Notes: generated by a model not told the origin, from the sequence alone. A DNA stretch of 13,254 nucleotides from Nitrospirales bacterium (GCA_021604265.1 BQIY01000022.1:1-13254), one strand, 5' to 3'; counted from the first letter of the stretch, positions 5,196 to 12,920 are shown. Made by a program: numbers and translations.

Positions 5196-6551
5196 ATGGC
5201 CTTTATTCCACTGACCAATTTTGATGAACTTCGTGTTGGCCTGTATGTCAAATTGGAGTGCTCGTGGTGGCGCCATCCTTTTACCAAGAACACGTTTAAG
5301 ATTCATTCCCACAAAGAACTTGTCACGATTCGAGGAATTAAAAACCTCAAGGCCTATTATGATCCCGACCTCTCCGATCCACTCGTTGATGAGACCCTAG
5401 AGGATGACCTCTCTCTCCCGACAGATACCAACCAGGACGAAATCGATGAACTTCTTGATGACGTCGAAATCGAAACACCAGAAGACGAAAAGGCTATCAC
5501 CAAAGAAAAAGAAGAACGACGGCGAAAATTTCATGAACACCGCCACCAATTTAAAAAAGTAGAAAATGCCTATTGGCGAATTCTGGGAGAAAGTAAAGAT
5601 ATCTTCAAAGGCGTGAGTGAAGGGAAAGCCAAAGGGCTTAAACAAGCCGGGGTCATGGTTTCGAATCTTGGAGCCGTGTTAGAAGACCTCAACTCATCGA
5701 TGACTCTAATGGATGTGGTCAGTTCCCACGGAATGTCAAAAGGTATTTCCTATCACGCACTGAATGTATGCATTTTGTCTATGATCACCGGCCGAACGTT
5801 GGGACTGCCCAAAGACCAACTAAATGCATTGGCGCTAGCGGCTCTCTTTCATGACATTGGGCAACGATTTCTCCCTGTCAAAGTGAAGTTTGAAGGTTCG
5901 GGGATTATGACACAAGTCGACCCACAAACGCTGCCCTTGCATCCGGCGCAAGGCGGGGAGCTGCTTCAAACCTTTCCTGACTTTCCTGAAGAAAGTATTG
6001 AAGCGGTGTTTCAGCACCATGAGCGCCTCGATGGATCTGGTTATCCGTTAGGGCTGAAAGATGAAGACATTTCACCTCTCGCAAAAATTATTATGGTCAT
6101 CGATGAATTCGATGATCTGTGCAATGCGGCAAACCCTCTTTTGAGCATGACGCCTCACGAAGCCCTTTCGCGATTATTTAAAACCAACCAAGATCCAAAC
6201 ACCCGTAAATTTTCAATCGAAATTATTCTTGCAATGATTCAAAGCATTAGCCTGTTCCCCCCAGGAACCATTGTCGAACTCAATGACGGATCATACGGCA
6301 TTGTCACCAGTATCAACATGAAAGCCCCCACCAAACCGTTACTGTTACTCTATGTGGCGGACACTCCAAAACACGAAGCCGTGCTGGTCGATCTTGCCGA
6401 AGAACCAGCTCTCTTCATCACTAAAACCATCAGGCCCAAGGATCTTCCCCCCAAAGTCTTGGAACACCTCAGCCCGCGACGAATGGCTATCTTTGTCCAT
6501 GCCCAGAAAAAATCTGAACTTGTCCAAGTCCATCTTAAATCCAAAGTCTAG
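5196..6551 (+). CDS. DUF3391/HD-GYP-domain protein, probable cyclic-di-GMP phosphodiesterase
   Basis: A cytosolic 451-residue protein, probably hydrolysing cyclic di-GMP. Residues 8-60 (ELRVGLYVKL ... WWRHPF ... LKAYYDPDL) form the DUF3391 domain usually joined to HD-GYP domains. A very acidic stretch (about 61-100) leads to a charged helix (EKEERRRKFHEHRHQFKK). The HD-GYP core follows: H187 in SYHALNV, HD at 219-220 in LFHDIGQ, H249 in LHPAQGG, HHE at 274-276, and DGSGYP at 279-284 with IDEFDDL at 302-308. The expected HDIGK lysine is Gln (Q223), while the metal ligands and GYP are intact. The C-terminus (about 355-451) is a beta-rich domain common in DUF3391 proteins. The ATG at 5196 is the only Met before DUF3391; no SD is visible. 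It stands alone, with no diguanylate cyclase nearby. Confidence 0.92.
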   Translation: MAFIPLTNFDELRVGLYVKLECSWWRHPFTKNTFKIHSHKELVTIRGIKNLKAYYDPDLSDPLVDETLEDDLSLPTDTNQDEIDELLDDVEIETPEDEKAITKEKEERRRKFHEHRHQFKKVENAYWRILGESKDIFKGVSEGKAKGLKQAGVMVSNLGAVLEDLNSSMTLMDVVSSHGMSKGISYHALNVCILSMITGRTLGLPKDQLNALALAALFHDIGQRFLPVKVKFEGSGIMTQVDPQTLPLHPAQGGELLQTFPDFPEESIEAVFQHHERLDGSGYPLGLKDEDISPLAKIIMVIDEFDDLCNAANPLLSMTPHEALSRLFKTNQDPNTRKFSIEIILAMIQSISLFPPGTIVELNDGSYGIVTSINMKAPTKPLLLLYVADTPKHEAVLVDLAEEPALFITKTIRPKDLPPKVLEHLSPRRMAIFVHAQKKSELVQVHLKSKV

Positions 6552-6689
6552 AAAATCCTGCTTCTTCTACAGCCAAGACGAAGAGGCCGTAAGATGTCCC
6601 GGTTACGAAACTTTCCCTATTCCTTTCTCTATGCCGAAAAGCGCAATGTTATTTCTCCCTTCACGGAACTCATCACATAAAATTTAGAC

Positions 6690-6721
6690 TAGACCTAAGG
6701 ATCAATACTTGGTATACCAAG
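6690..6721 (+). promoter_or_regulatory. Candidate promoter with overlapping 14-base palindromic operator
   Basis: TAGACC (6690-6695, four of six consensus -35 bases) and TATACC (6713-6718, four of six -10 bases) are 17 bases apart. The -10 is the centre of a perfect 14-base palindrome, CTTGGTATACCAAG (6708-6721). A dimeric repressor bound there would block the polymerase. The site is about 100 bases upstream of the pentapeptide-repeat gene start. Confidence 0.4.
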
Positions 6722-6822
6722 AGAAGAATCCTACCGATCAAACCAACTTTCAAGGATCAATTCTTGATAGCACAGGTTGTTATCCTGATATCAGCAATAA
6801 CATCGTTCTTCCCATCTGCAAT

Positions 6823-7551
6823 ATGAGTAGACGCGCTAGCCATGACATGAATGACGCTCCACGATCTCGTCCAACCCCAATCCGGGCGCATTACCGTCAC
6901 GAACGCCAGCAATTACTTCAGGTACACGATCAATGGAAAGATGTGAAACCCGCTTCAGATCCTCTTCATCACCATCTGAAGCATGAAATACTATCTGAAG
7001 CATCAACCAATGCTCAAAACCCTCCGTCTCAACAAACAACGTTCGCACGCGCCAATTTACCCGGAGCAGACTTTAATCATGCCGACTTGCAAGAGAAAAA
7101 TTTTCAAGGGGCAGATTTGCGGGGAGCGAATTTTGAGGGTGCGAATTTACGGGGAGCCAATTTCAAGAATGCCAACTTACGAGGGGCCCATTTCCGTCGT
7201 GCCTTATTAGGTTGGGCGGACCTTCAACAAGCAGATTTGATCTGGGCAGATCTTCAAGATACTGACCTTCGCGGAAGTAATCTCCAATATGCCAATCTTC
7301 GCGGAGCAAATTTACGCCACGCGTACCTGTATGGTGCCGATCTCTCAAGTGCCGATCTTTCTTGGACGGAATTAAACAAGACTGATTTCGGCAACGCCAA
7401 TTTGACTCGAGCCAACCTTCGCGGAGCAACCGTACAAGTGACCGACCTTGCGACAGCCAACATCGATCACATACAAGGACTTCCAGAAACACAATCGCTA
7501 CCGACTCACAGTGACGAGGATGACCATCAACTCCACATTGATTCGATGTGA
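6823..7551 (+). CDS. Pentapeptide-repeat protein
   Basis: A cytosolic protein whose core is a right-handed quadrilateral beta-helix. From the ATG at 6823 it has 242 residues. Residues 74-213 are 28 uninterrupted five-residue repeats of the A(D/N)LxG type (LRGAN, LQQAD, LYGAD), enough for about seven coils. Before them lies a 73-residue His/Arg/Pro-rich region, after them a short acidic, His-rich tail. The central Phe/Leu of each repeat is kept nearly throughout. The frame is open from 6709, but the TTG there lies inside a palindromic operator; ATG 6823 or ATG 6847 is likelier, and neither has an SD. Some members of this fold (MfpA, Qnr, AlbG) mimic DNA and protect gyrase; nothing seen here proves that role. 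Its neighbour on the right, the sigma gene, is convergent. Confidence 0.85.
   Translation: MSRRASHDMNDAPRSRPTPIRAHYRHERQQLLQVHDQWKDVKPASDPLHHHLKHEILSEASTNAQNPPSQQTTFARANLPGADFNHADLQEKNFQGADLRGANFEGANLRGANFKNANLRGAHFRRALLGWADLQQADLIWADLQDTDLRGSNLQYANLRGANLRHAYLYGADLSSADLSWTELNKTDFGNANLTRANLRGATVQVTDLATANIDHIQGLPETQSLPTHSDEDDHQLHIDSM
7042..7461 (+). repeat. 28 tandem 15-base units encoding pentapeptide repeats
   Basis: An in-frame degenerate repeat with a 15-base period, each unit encoding one pentapeptide. Several units are close copies at DNA level (for example CTTCGCGGA-type and TTACGGGGA-type starts), consistent with expansion by duplication. Confidence 0.8.
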
Positions 7552-7638
7552 TCCAGACCAATCACCGTACGACCACGTCATATTTTTCGTTTTTTGAATT
7601 CCACACAGATTTGAACGGTTGAGAGACTGTAAGGAATA

Positions 7639-9192
7639 TTACGATAGTGCTCCTTCCATGAAATTGCGGAGAAGATTGTTCCGAACCGGATCCCGTAACT
7701 TATTCAGTGCTCGTTCTTCGATTTGACGAATCCGCTCCCGGGTGACCGAAAACGTTTGTCCAATTTCTTCTAATGTTGAATCATCCTGCTCACCGATGCC
7801 AAAGCGTTTTCGAATAATATAAGCTTCTCGCGGTGTTAAAGTTTCCAGTACGGTTGAGACCTGCCGTTGGAGGTCGCATCGTTCGGCTGAGGATAACGGT
7901 GACACCGCAGCAGCATCTTCAAGGATATCATCAAGCTGACCGCCTTCATCTTCCCCAACCGGGGTTTCTAGCGAAAATGTCCCTTTTCCAGCTTCTAGCA
8001 GAGCGGAGACTTTGTCGGAGGAAAGATCAACATAGGCACCAATTTCACCCATCGTGGGTTGCCGGCCCAACTGGCCCGTCAGACTTTCATTAATACGCCT
8101 CACTTTATTGAGCGCATCACAGACATGTACAGGAATTCGAACGGTTCGCGACTGATCAGCTAAGGCTCGCGTAATGGCTTGACGTATCCACCAGGTTGCA
8201 TAGGTGCTAAATTTATAGCCTCGCTCATGATCAAAGCGTTCCACACCTCTCATCAGTCCGATATTGCCTTCTTGAATAAGATCTAATAAATCGAGCCCTC
8301 GATTCACATAGCGCTTCGCCACACTGACAACCAATCGAAGATTGGCCTCATATAAGGCGGTCTTTGCATGTTCTAATTGAACTTTTCTCTTATCGAGCGT
8401 TTGAACAGCCTTCAAGAAATCAACACTCGACATGTACAACACTTCATCTTCGAGATAGTGAATTCTTAACGACTCTTTTTCCGTCATCGCTTTCTTATTT
8501 ATCCCACCGCCCAGACGAGAACGGCTGCCGTGAGTACGGATATGTTGAGTGTTGGAACGAGGCGGAGGCATCGTTGACGATACCGTCAGTTCGTGTGCAA
8601 CGGCTCTCACACGATCTTCAATATGTTTTTGGATGGCCGGGGCCCAGTTTATCGACAGAACTTTGTCAACAATCTGTTCTTCAAGATCTTTGAGTTGCGA
8701 TCTTTCGGCTTTCGAGAATTCATTCTGTTTAAGAGAATCTTTGCGTTTCATCGACGTATGATACGCAAAAAACGATTGCGTGAGAAGAACAATATCTTCC
8801 AAGCATTGAACAACGTCAGTAGAGAATTTTTCTCGCTCTTGTTGTGAGCAGACTTCGTCTTCCCCATCCTCACCAACCGGTGATCCAGGAAGCTGGACAA
8901 TATCTCCAAGTGTCCGTTCTTCCTCTCGTAATTGTTCAAGAAGAACCTGAAAATAGGCCATGGACAGGGGAAGCGAAAATAGGCGTATCGAGACAGCGCG
9001 GCGGCGTTCTTTAATTTTTTGCCCAAGCACGACTTCTTCATCCCGCGATAATAAAGCCACTTTCCCAATTTCTTTTAAATATAATGGAATGTGACCATCC
9101 CAATGACTTGACGCTCCGGGAGTCAGATCGAGTCGGGTGCGACCCTGTTCTCCAGCTTCAGAATACTGCTGTACGTTTGAATCTCTTGCCAT
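7639..9192 (-). CDS. RpoD-type sigma-70 factor (group 1 or group 2)
   Basis: A 517-residue sigma factor directing RNA polymerase to -10/-35 promoters. Region 1.2 is at about 34-67 ([20 protein letters not shown]), region 2 at about 275-355, with [35 protein letters not shown] and [18 protein letters not shown]. The residues that contact the -10 element in E. coli RpoD are kept (W334, W335, Q338, T341). The region 3.2 finger is [18 protein letters not shown] (409-426), and the region 4.2 recognition helix is [14 protein letters not shown] (483-496; R485, E486, R489). Region 1.1 is absent. Between regions 1.2 and 2 is a spacer of about 190 residues, charged and poorly conserved, with a Ser/Arg/Gly-rich patch (about 205-230). 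AAGGA (9201-9205) sits eight bases before the ATG. It is not beside dnaG/rpsU, the usual rpoD partners, so it may be an alternative group 2 factor. Confidence 0.93.
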   Translation of the reverse strand: MARDSNVQQYSEAGEQGRTRLDLTPGASSHWDGHIPLYLKEIGKVALLSRDEEVVLGQKIKERRRAVSIRLFSLPLSMAYFQVLLEQLREEERTLGDIVQLPGSPVGEDGEDEVCSQQEREKFSTDVVQCLEDIVLLTQSFFAYHTSMKRKDSLKQNEFSKAERSQLKDLEEQIVDKVLSINWAPAIQKHIEDRVRAVAHELTVSSTMPPPRSNTQHIRTHGSRSRLGGGINKKAMTEKESLRIHYLEDEVLYMSSVDFLKAVQTLDKRKVQLEHAKTALYEANLRLVVSVAKRYVNRGLDLLDLIQEGNIGLMRGVERFDHERGYKFSTYATWWIRQAITRALADQSRTVRIPVHVCDALNKVRRINESLTGQLGRQPTMGEIGAYVDLSSDKVSALLEAGKGTFSLETPVGEDEGGQLDDILEDAAAVSPLSSAERCDLQRQVSTVLETLTPREAYIIRKRFGIGEQDDSTLEEIGQTFSVTRERIRQIEERALNKLRDPVRNNLLRNFMEGALS

Positions 9193-9204
9193 GGCTCACG
9201 TCCT

Positions 9205-9221
9205 TTCTCCCACATGTGGAG
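9205..9221 (-). promoter_or_regulatory. Small hairpin just upstream of the sigma-factor RBS
   Basis: In the sigma-gene mRNA, TCTCC and GGAGA (minus strand, 9221-9205) form a five-base stem around a seven-base loop. The hairpin directly adjoins the AAGGA ribosome binding site at 9201-9205. The core CCACATGTGG (9210-9219) is also a perfect DNA palindrome, so it could act either in RNA or as a protein site. Confidence 0.3.
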
Positions 9222-9397
9222 ACAATCCATGCGGCGGGAGTAATATTCACTTCTCTGACCTTGCATTGAGTGACACGGCAAAAGTCAGCAAACGTAATGC
9301 CATTCTGCACTTTTTTCTTTTTCCATTCGTTTCTGTCACTTGCTTCCAGCTAGATTCCATTAATAGATGAACCTTTTCCATTAGTCCGTCGAAGAAA

Positions 9398-9423
9398 TTA
9401 ACGACCGTTTTTTCATTCGTTAA
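9398..9423. promoter_or_regulatory. Inverted repeat TTAACGA-N12-TCGTTAA
   Basis: Two perfect seven-base inverted arms (9398-9404 and 9417-9423) separated by 12 bases, about 205 bases upstream of the sigma gene. The 19-base centre-to-centre distance (about two helical turns) suits a dimeric regulator contacting one face of DNA. Function is inferred from geometry only. Confidence 0.3.
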
Positions 9424-9599
9424 CAGCCGATCTTAAATCAATCCAATTCAACAAAATCAACCGTAATGGTGCACTGGTTCCCCGGTTCGAATGGAAACTT
9501 TTCTGACAAAACCTCTGGAGACGCTATTCGCCAATTTGTGATTTGAAACTGACAGGAGGTCTCTAACCGACTCAAGCACGCTCAAGGTTTGCCCTGCAA

Positions 9600-9646
9600 A
9601 TGAGACCGGGTTCACTTGAACACCTGTCCGTAACATAGGGTCTCAT
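9600..9646. ncRNA. Possible structured RNA element with nested stems
   Basis: ATGAGACC (9600-9607) pairs perfectly with GGTCTCAT (9639-9646). Inside, GTTCA (9610-9614) pairs with TGAAC (9617-9621), or as a GTTC/GAAC stem with a four-base loop. Upstream, GGTCTC at 9558-9563 could pair with the same GAGACC (9602-9607), giving two mutually exclusive folds. No T-run follows, so this is not a plain terminator. Strand, transcript and function are unknown. Confidence 0.3.
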
Positions 9647-9864
9647 CATTCATAGGAATCCGGCATATCCAAAAAAGATTGGAGAATCCATCAGTCCATT
9701 TCCTTGTTGAATCACCGTGACCTCACCCTCAATAGGGACACATTGAGCTTGACTATAAACCCTAAAAACCCTTCAGATACTCTACTCAAAAGACGACAAA
9801 GAAATAGTGAACAACACCATGCGCATGGATTCCGACAAATGTTGGGAAGGATGGCGGGTAAGGA

Positions 9865-9893
9865 TTGGATTCATAAGGTTTTTTTGATACAGT
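9865..9893 (+). promoter_or_regulatory. Candidate mlaA promoter
   Basis: TTGGAT (9865-9870) and TACAGT (9888-9893) are exactly 17 bases apart, with a T-rich spacer. They match the sigma-70 consensus at three and four positions of six. The start codon lies 87 bases downstream. A short frame (9960-9983, MKKATLS) ends in TGA overlapping the mlaA ATG as ATGA. Confidence 0.3.
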
Positions 9894-9979
9894 CCTCTTC
9901 GGTTGCGTACGACATTTGCCGATAAGAAGGCTCCAGATGTTGAACCCCCATTATTCATCATGAAGAAAGCAACACTCTC

Positions 9980-10897
9980 ATGAAGACACACCTCTTGGAA
10001 TATTTGTACGCGTCAACAGTCAACAAAATTGGCTTCGCCTTATTCATTGGTATGATGACGTTCGGGGCCAGTGGATGTGCGGGAGACACGAAACAGCGAA
10101 TGCCCTCCGCTCCCGACTCTCTGCCGACCATCTCGGCCGATCAATCAGCCTCAACTGTTGAACCGCTCACATCCGACACAGAGGACGTGTTTCACGAATT
10201 TGGATTCGACCCATTTGAAGAACCGGAGTCTGAAAAGATTGAGGAGTACGATCCGTGGGAATCCTATAATGTCCTGGCGTTTGAATTTAATTATCAATTC
10301 GATAAATACGTCTTAAAGCCTGTGGCCGAAGGGTATAACTTCATTATGCCCACGGAAATCCAACGCAGTATTTCCAACGTGTTTCAAAACCTCCGGTCAG
10401 CACCGCGTTTTTTGAACAATGTCTTTCAAGGTAAATTCGAAGGTGCTGGAATCGAATTAGGAAGATTTTTGGTAAATTCGACATTGGGTGTTGGCGGGCT
10501 CTTCGACCCGGCAGGCGTTATGTTTGATATGAACACTCCACTCGAAGATATGGGACAAACGTTAGGGACCTATGGCACGCCACCGGGCCCTTATCTTGTC
10601 TTACCATTTCTCGGATCCTTTACCGCACGCGATGCGTTCGGCTTTGTCGGGGATACGTTTATTGATCCCTTCAATTGGCTGGTTCTCCCTATTATTGAAG
10701 TCGCTGACGCCCCGCGTCTCGTCCAACATGATGACACGATTACCTTTATTCAATCTGGAATGAAAGTCGGGGAAACGATCAACCTTCGATCCCTGAATTT
10801 AGAAAAATTTCAAGGAGTTGAGGAAGGAACACTCGATCTGTACGGTGCGGTAAGAAATGGGTATCTCCAGCAGCGGGCCATGGAAATTAAGCGATAA
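9980..10897 (+). CDS. mlaA: MlaA/VacJ-family outer-membrane lipoprotein
   Basis: The outer-membrane component of the Mla system, which removes misplaced phospholipids from the outer leaflet and, in well-studied species, passes them to MlaC and the MlaFEDB transporter. The 305 residues begin with a signal peptide (hydrophobic 16-29) ending in a lipobox-like GASGC with the lipidated Cys at 33. A Ser/Thr/Pro/Glu-rich linker (34-88) follows. The MlaA fold then starts with YDPWESYNVLAFEFNYQFDK (90-109), continues through NLRSAPRFLNNVFQGKF (137-153), GRFLVNSTLGVGGLFDPAG (161-179) and GTYGTPPGPYLVLPFLG (196-212), and ends with DTFIDPFNWL (225-234). All family blocks are intact; the acidic linker is longer than in E. 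coli MlaA (about 250 residues). No other mla genes are in the window. The start is the first ATG giving a signal peptide; the SD is poor. Confidence 0.95.
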   Translation: MKTHLLEYLYASTVNKIGFALFIGMMTFGASGCAGDTKQRMPSAPDSLPTISADQSASTVEPLTSDTEDVFHEFGFDPFEEPESEKIEEYDPWESYNVLAFEFNYQFDKYVLKPVAEGYNFIMPTEIQRSISNVFQNLRSAPRFLNNVFQGKFEGAGIELGRFLVNSTLGVGGLFDPAGVMFDMNTPLEDMGQTLGTYGTPPGPYLVLPFLGSFTARDAFGFVGDTFIDPFNWLVLPIIEVADAPRLVQHDDTITFIQSGMKVGETINLRSLNLEKFQGVEEGTLDLYGAVRNGYLQQRAMEIKR

Positions 10898-10923
10898 CCT
10901 GGCGGGGACCGCAGAGTCATCAA

Positions 10924-11475
10924 TTAGGACGATTCATCGACGTACTCATCAACCAGTGCAAGAAACCCCCTAGCATAGGCGGATTGAATTCGAATCCTCA
11001 TGGTATCAAATTCCCCTTTCACATGAAGAATAAGCTCCTGTCGTTCTGCCTTCTCAAGATCTTCTCTCGTCAGCATTATTCCAATTAATTCTTTCATCAC
11101 CGCTTTCTGATTAATTTTCCGATTGAGCACCACGGTAGGGTATTCACGATGAGTCTCGTCAACGGTTTTCTCATAAAATGCCCACCCATCATCTCCAGAC
11201 CGTCGATCACGAAGACATAGCTGGTAAAAGAGGATAGTATGGGAGGAAACGCGTGCTCGAAGAAAATACCAGTCCCCATACTCCTCACCTTTGAGCGGTG
11301 GCGCAATGATCCAAGACCTCTCCGGAGACAACGATGGGATTGGGGGAGATCCGTGAGATGACGGCACTGAGGGAACATCCGAACTGCATCCGAGGAAAAG
11401 CATACTTGAGACATACACGAAGAAGATCGCTACACCCGTACGACTTAAAGCTCTTCCTCGTCTGTTCTCAATCAT
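10924..11475 (-). CDS. Small predicted lipoprotein of unknown function
   Basis: I do not recognise this 183-residue protein. It has basic N-terminal residues (NRRGRALSR), a hydrophobic stretch (about 13-29) and a lipobox-like LFLGC with the lipidated Cys at position 30, followed by SSD and then a Ser/Pro-rich linker (31-52). The mature domain begins near WIIAPPLKGEEYGDWYFLRARV and ends at VDEYVDESS; it is soluble, mixed alpha/beta, with a KEL..IMLTREDLEKAERQEL helix (about 127-147). The Asp after CSS is at +4, so the inner-membrane 'Asp +2' retention rule does not apply. AAGGTC (11481-11486) lies five bases before the ATG, and a TATAAT box lies 31 bases upstream. The gene is convergent with mlaA, 26 bases away. 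A cell-envelope role is likely. Confidence 0.85.
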   Translation of the reverse strand: MIENRRGRALSRTGVAIFFVYVSSMLFLGCSSDVPSVPSSHGSPPIPSLSPERSWIIAPPLKGEEYGDWYFLRARVSSHTILFYQLCLRDRRSGDDGWAFYEKTVDETHREYPTVVLNRKINQKAVMKELIGIMLTREDLEKAERQELILHVKGEFDTMRIRIQSAYARGFLALVDEYVDESS

Positions 11476-11505
11476 GTCTGGACCTTGCTATTTATAGCCG
11501 TTTCA

Positions 11506-11516
11506 ATTATAGCGAA
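11506..11516 (-). promoter_or_regulatory. Promoter -10 block of the lipoprotein gene (TTCGCTATAAT)
   Basis: The minus strand reads TTCGCTATAAT, with a perfect consensus TATAAT at 11511-11506. Predicted transcription start is near 11499, giving a leader of about 24 bases with a well-placed RBS. GAAC lies 15 bases upstream of the TATAAT (11530-11527). No TTGACA-like -35 is seen. The same 11 bases recur in the divergent promoter at 11672-11682. Confidence 0.6.
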
Positions 11517-11671
11517 ACCGCAGAACGTTCAGCCGAATTGACTATACGCTCACAACGCAGCCACACACATCGTACAAGCGAATATTCAAATGTACGGCTA
11601 TAACTTCCGCACGCTTGAAGTGAATCATCGCGCGGAGTTAGTTGATATGCCTCAGGTGGAACTTATTTCGA

Positions 11672-11695
11672 TTCGCTATAATCTTTGAAAGATTA
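11672..11695 (+). promoter_or_regulatory. Promoter -10 block of the permease gene with overlapping 17-base dyad
   Basis: TTCGCTATAAT (11672-11682) contains a consensus TATAAT at 11677-11682. TAATCTTT-G-AAAGATTA (11679-11695) is an 8+1+8 perfect dyad that overlaps the -10 and the predicted start site near 11689, an ideal place for a repressor. GGAACTT (11658-11664) lies 12 bases upstream of the TATAAT and also resembles an ECF-type -35. The permease ATG is 79 bases downstream. Confidence 0.5.
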
Positions 11696-11760
11696 AAAAC
11701 GAGAGTGATGTAAGATTGTGAACGATTCTTGCCTGAAAGAACAATCTGGAAAACACAAAC

Positions 11761-12840
11761 ATGAATGACCAGTCGGCTCAACCACAAGCCTGGTATGTTT
11801 TACTGACAGCTGCGGGATTTGTGATTGTCGTCGCCGGCATGCGGGCCGCTGAGTCGATCTTAGTCCCGCTGCTCGTCTCTGCCCTGCTTGCCATTATTAG
11901 TGCATCTCCGGTGTTCTGGTTACAACGCAAACGTGTTCCCGGCCCTCTCGCCGTCTTTTTAGTCGTCCTGGCAGCTCTCGGGTTAGGGCTCGCATTTGGT
12001 GCTCTTATTGGGACTTCGCTTCAGGACTTTTCCAAAGCCTTACCTCGGTATCAAACCCGTCTCATGCAAGAAATCACACCCTTAATCCAGTGGCTGCAAT
12101 CAATGGGCGTGCAATTATCTGAAGACACGATCCTTCAGTATATTGATCCTGGGGCTTCAATGCGATTAGTCGCCAAAATGCTTTCCGGGCTCGGAGCCAT
12201 TCTGACTAATACGTTTCTCATTTTATTGACTGTGATTTTCATTTTACTTGAAGCATCGAGTTTTCGGTATAAAGTCCAGGCGGCGTTTGGTGATCCCACC
12301 GGCGCGTTTCTCCAATTCAGCAAATTAACAACCGCGATTAATAGTTATTTAGGTATGAAAACAATCTTGAGTTTCGGCACCGGAGTTACGGTGACGCTCT
12401 GGGTTGCCATCTTAGGAATTGACTTTCCTTTGGTCTGGGGCCTGTTAGCATTTCTCCTCAATTATATCCCGAACCTCGGCTCAATTATTGCCGCTGCTCC
12501 TGCTATACTTTTAGGGTATATTCAGTTTGGCATTGGGCGAGCCCTCCTCGTCGCGTTCGGCTATGTCGTCATTAATATTATATTTGGCAATGTCATCGAA
12601 CCAAAACTCATGGGACGAAAGTTAGGATTGTCGACATTAGTCGTCTTTCTTTCCCTGGTGTTTTGGGGCTGGGTCTGGGGACCTGTTGGAATGCTGCTTT
12701 CCGTCCCTATGACGATGATTGTGAAGATTGCCTTGGAAGGAAGTGAAACGACACGATGGATAGGAATCCTCATGGATTCTGAAGGGGCTGGGACCAAACC
12801 GTATCAGTCATTTTTTGCCAGACGAACCACGTTGAAATGA
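11761..12840 (+). CDS. AI-2E/PerM-family membrane transporter
   Basis: An inner-membrane protein of the AI-2 exporter-like superfamily (PerM/TqsA/YdiK). The substrate is uncertain in most members and should not be assumed to be AI-2. The 359 residues have the family layout: helices at about 12-47 and 61-84, an amphipathic soluble segment at about 87-145 (QDFSKALPRYQTRLMQEITP), then helices at about 148-165, 203-219 and 222-257, and two to three more to about 325. Hallmarks are NYIPNLGSIIAAAPA (234-248), GNVIEPKLMGRKLGLSTLVV (276-295), and FWGWVWGPVGMLLSVPMT (301-318). The total length is typical. The start is the first Met of the frame; an SD is weak (GGAAAA about 10 bases away). It is preceded by a promoter and dyad, suggesting tight control. 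It is transcribed away from the small lipoprotein. Confidence 0.94.
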   Translation: MNDQSAQPQAWYVLLTAAGFVIVVAGMRAAESILVPLLVSALLAIISASPVFWLQRKRVPGPLAVFLVVLAALGLGLAFGALIGTSLQDFSKALPRYQTRLMQEITPLIQWLQSMGVQLSEDTILQYIDPGASMRLVAKMLSGLGAILTNTFLILLTVIFILLEASSFRYKVQAAFGDPTGAFLQFSKLTTAINSYLGMKTILSFGTGVTVTLWVAILGIDFPLVWGLLAFLLNYIPNLGSIIAAAPAILLGYIQFGIGRALLVAFGYVVINIIFGNVIEPKLMGRKLGLSTLVVFLSLVFWGWVWGPVGMLLSVPMTMIVKIALEGSETTRWIGILMDSEGAGTKPYQSFFARRTTLK

Positions 12841-12920
12841 GCGAAACGTCCGCTCAGACTTAAACGACGCCTTACCTTACATCACATCATCGAAAGAAAA
12901 TTCTCATAAAACGTCGTCAC

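Larger units (their letters stand above)
9193..9979. other. 787-base gene-free divergent region with several inverted repeats
   Basis: It lies between the sigma gene (-) and mlaA (+). No open frame here looks like protein; the two of about 70 codons (9704-9925 +, 9782-9991 -) are Ser/Arg/His-rich and start without SD. It contains a small hairpin beside the sigma-gene RBS (9205-9221), TTAACGA-N12-TCGTTAA (9398-9423), a nested stem at 9600-9646, the palindrome CCATGCGCATGG (9817-9828) and a candidate mlaA promoter (9865-9893). No tRNA or known riboswitch was recognised. The length is unusual for this window and could hide a small RNA. Confidence 0.5.

Noticed and set aside
6552..6687. Alternative-frame open reading after the HD-GYP gene
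   Set aside because: Mostly an out-of-frame reading of the HD-GYP 3' end; the downstream part has no protein-like features.
7552..7638. Intergenic gap between the convergent pentapeptide and sigma genes with T-runs
   Set aside because: T-rich tracts near 7582-7596 are not preceded by a credible stem, so no terminator is called.
9484..9494. GGTTCGAATGG, resembling a tRNA T-loop
   Set aside because: The flanking bases cannot form the T stem, and no acceptor, D or anticodon arms can be placed around it.
9704..9991. Open frames of about 70 codons on both strands before mlaA
   Set aside because: No SD, non-ATG or poorly placed starts, biased composition, and they overlap each other and the mlaA signal peptide region.
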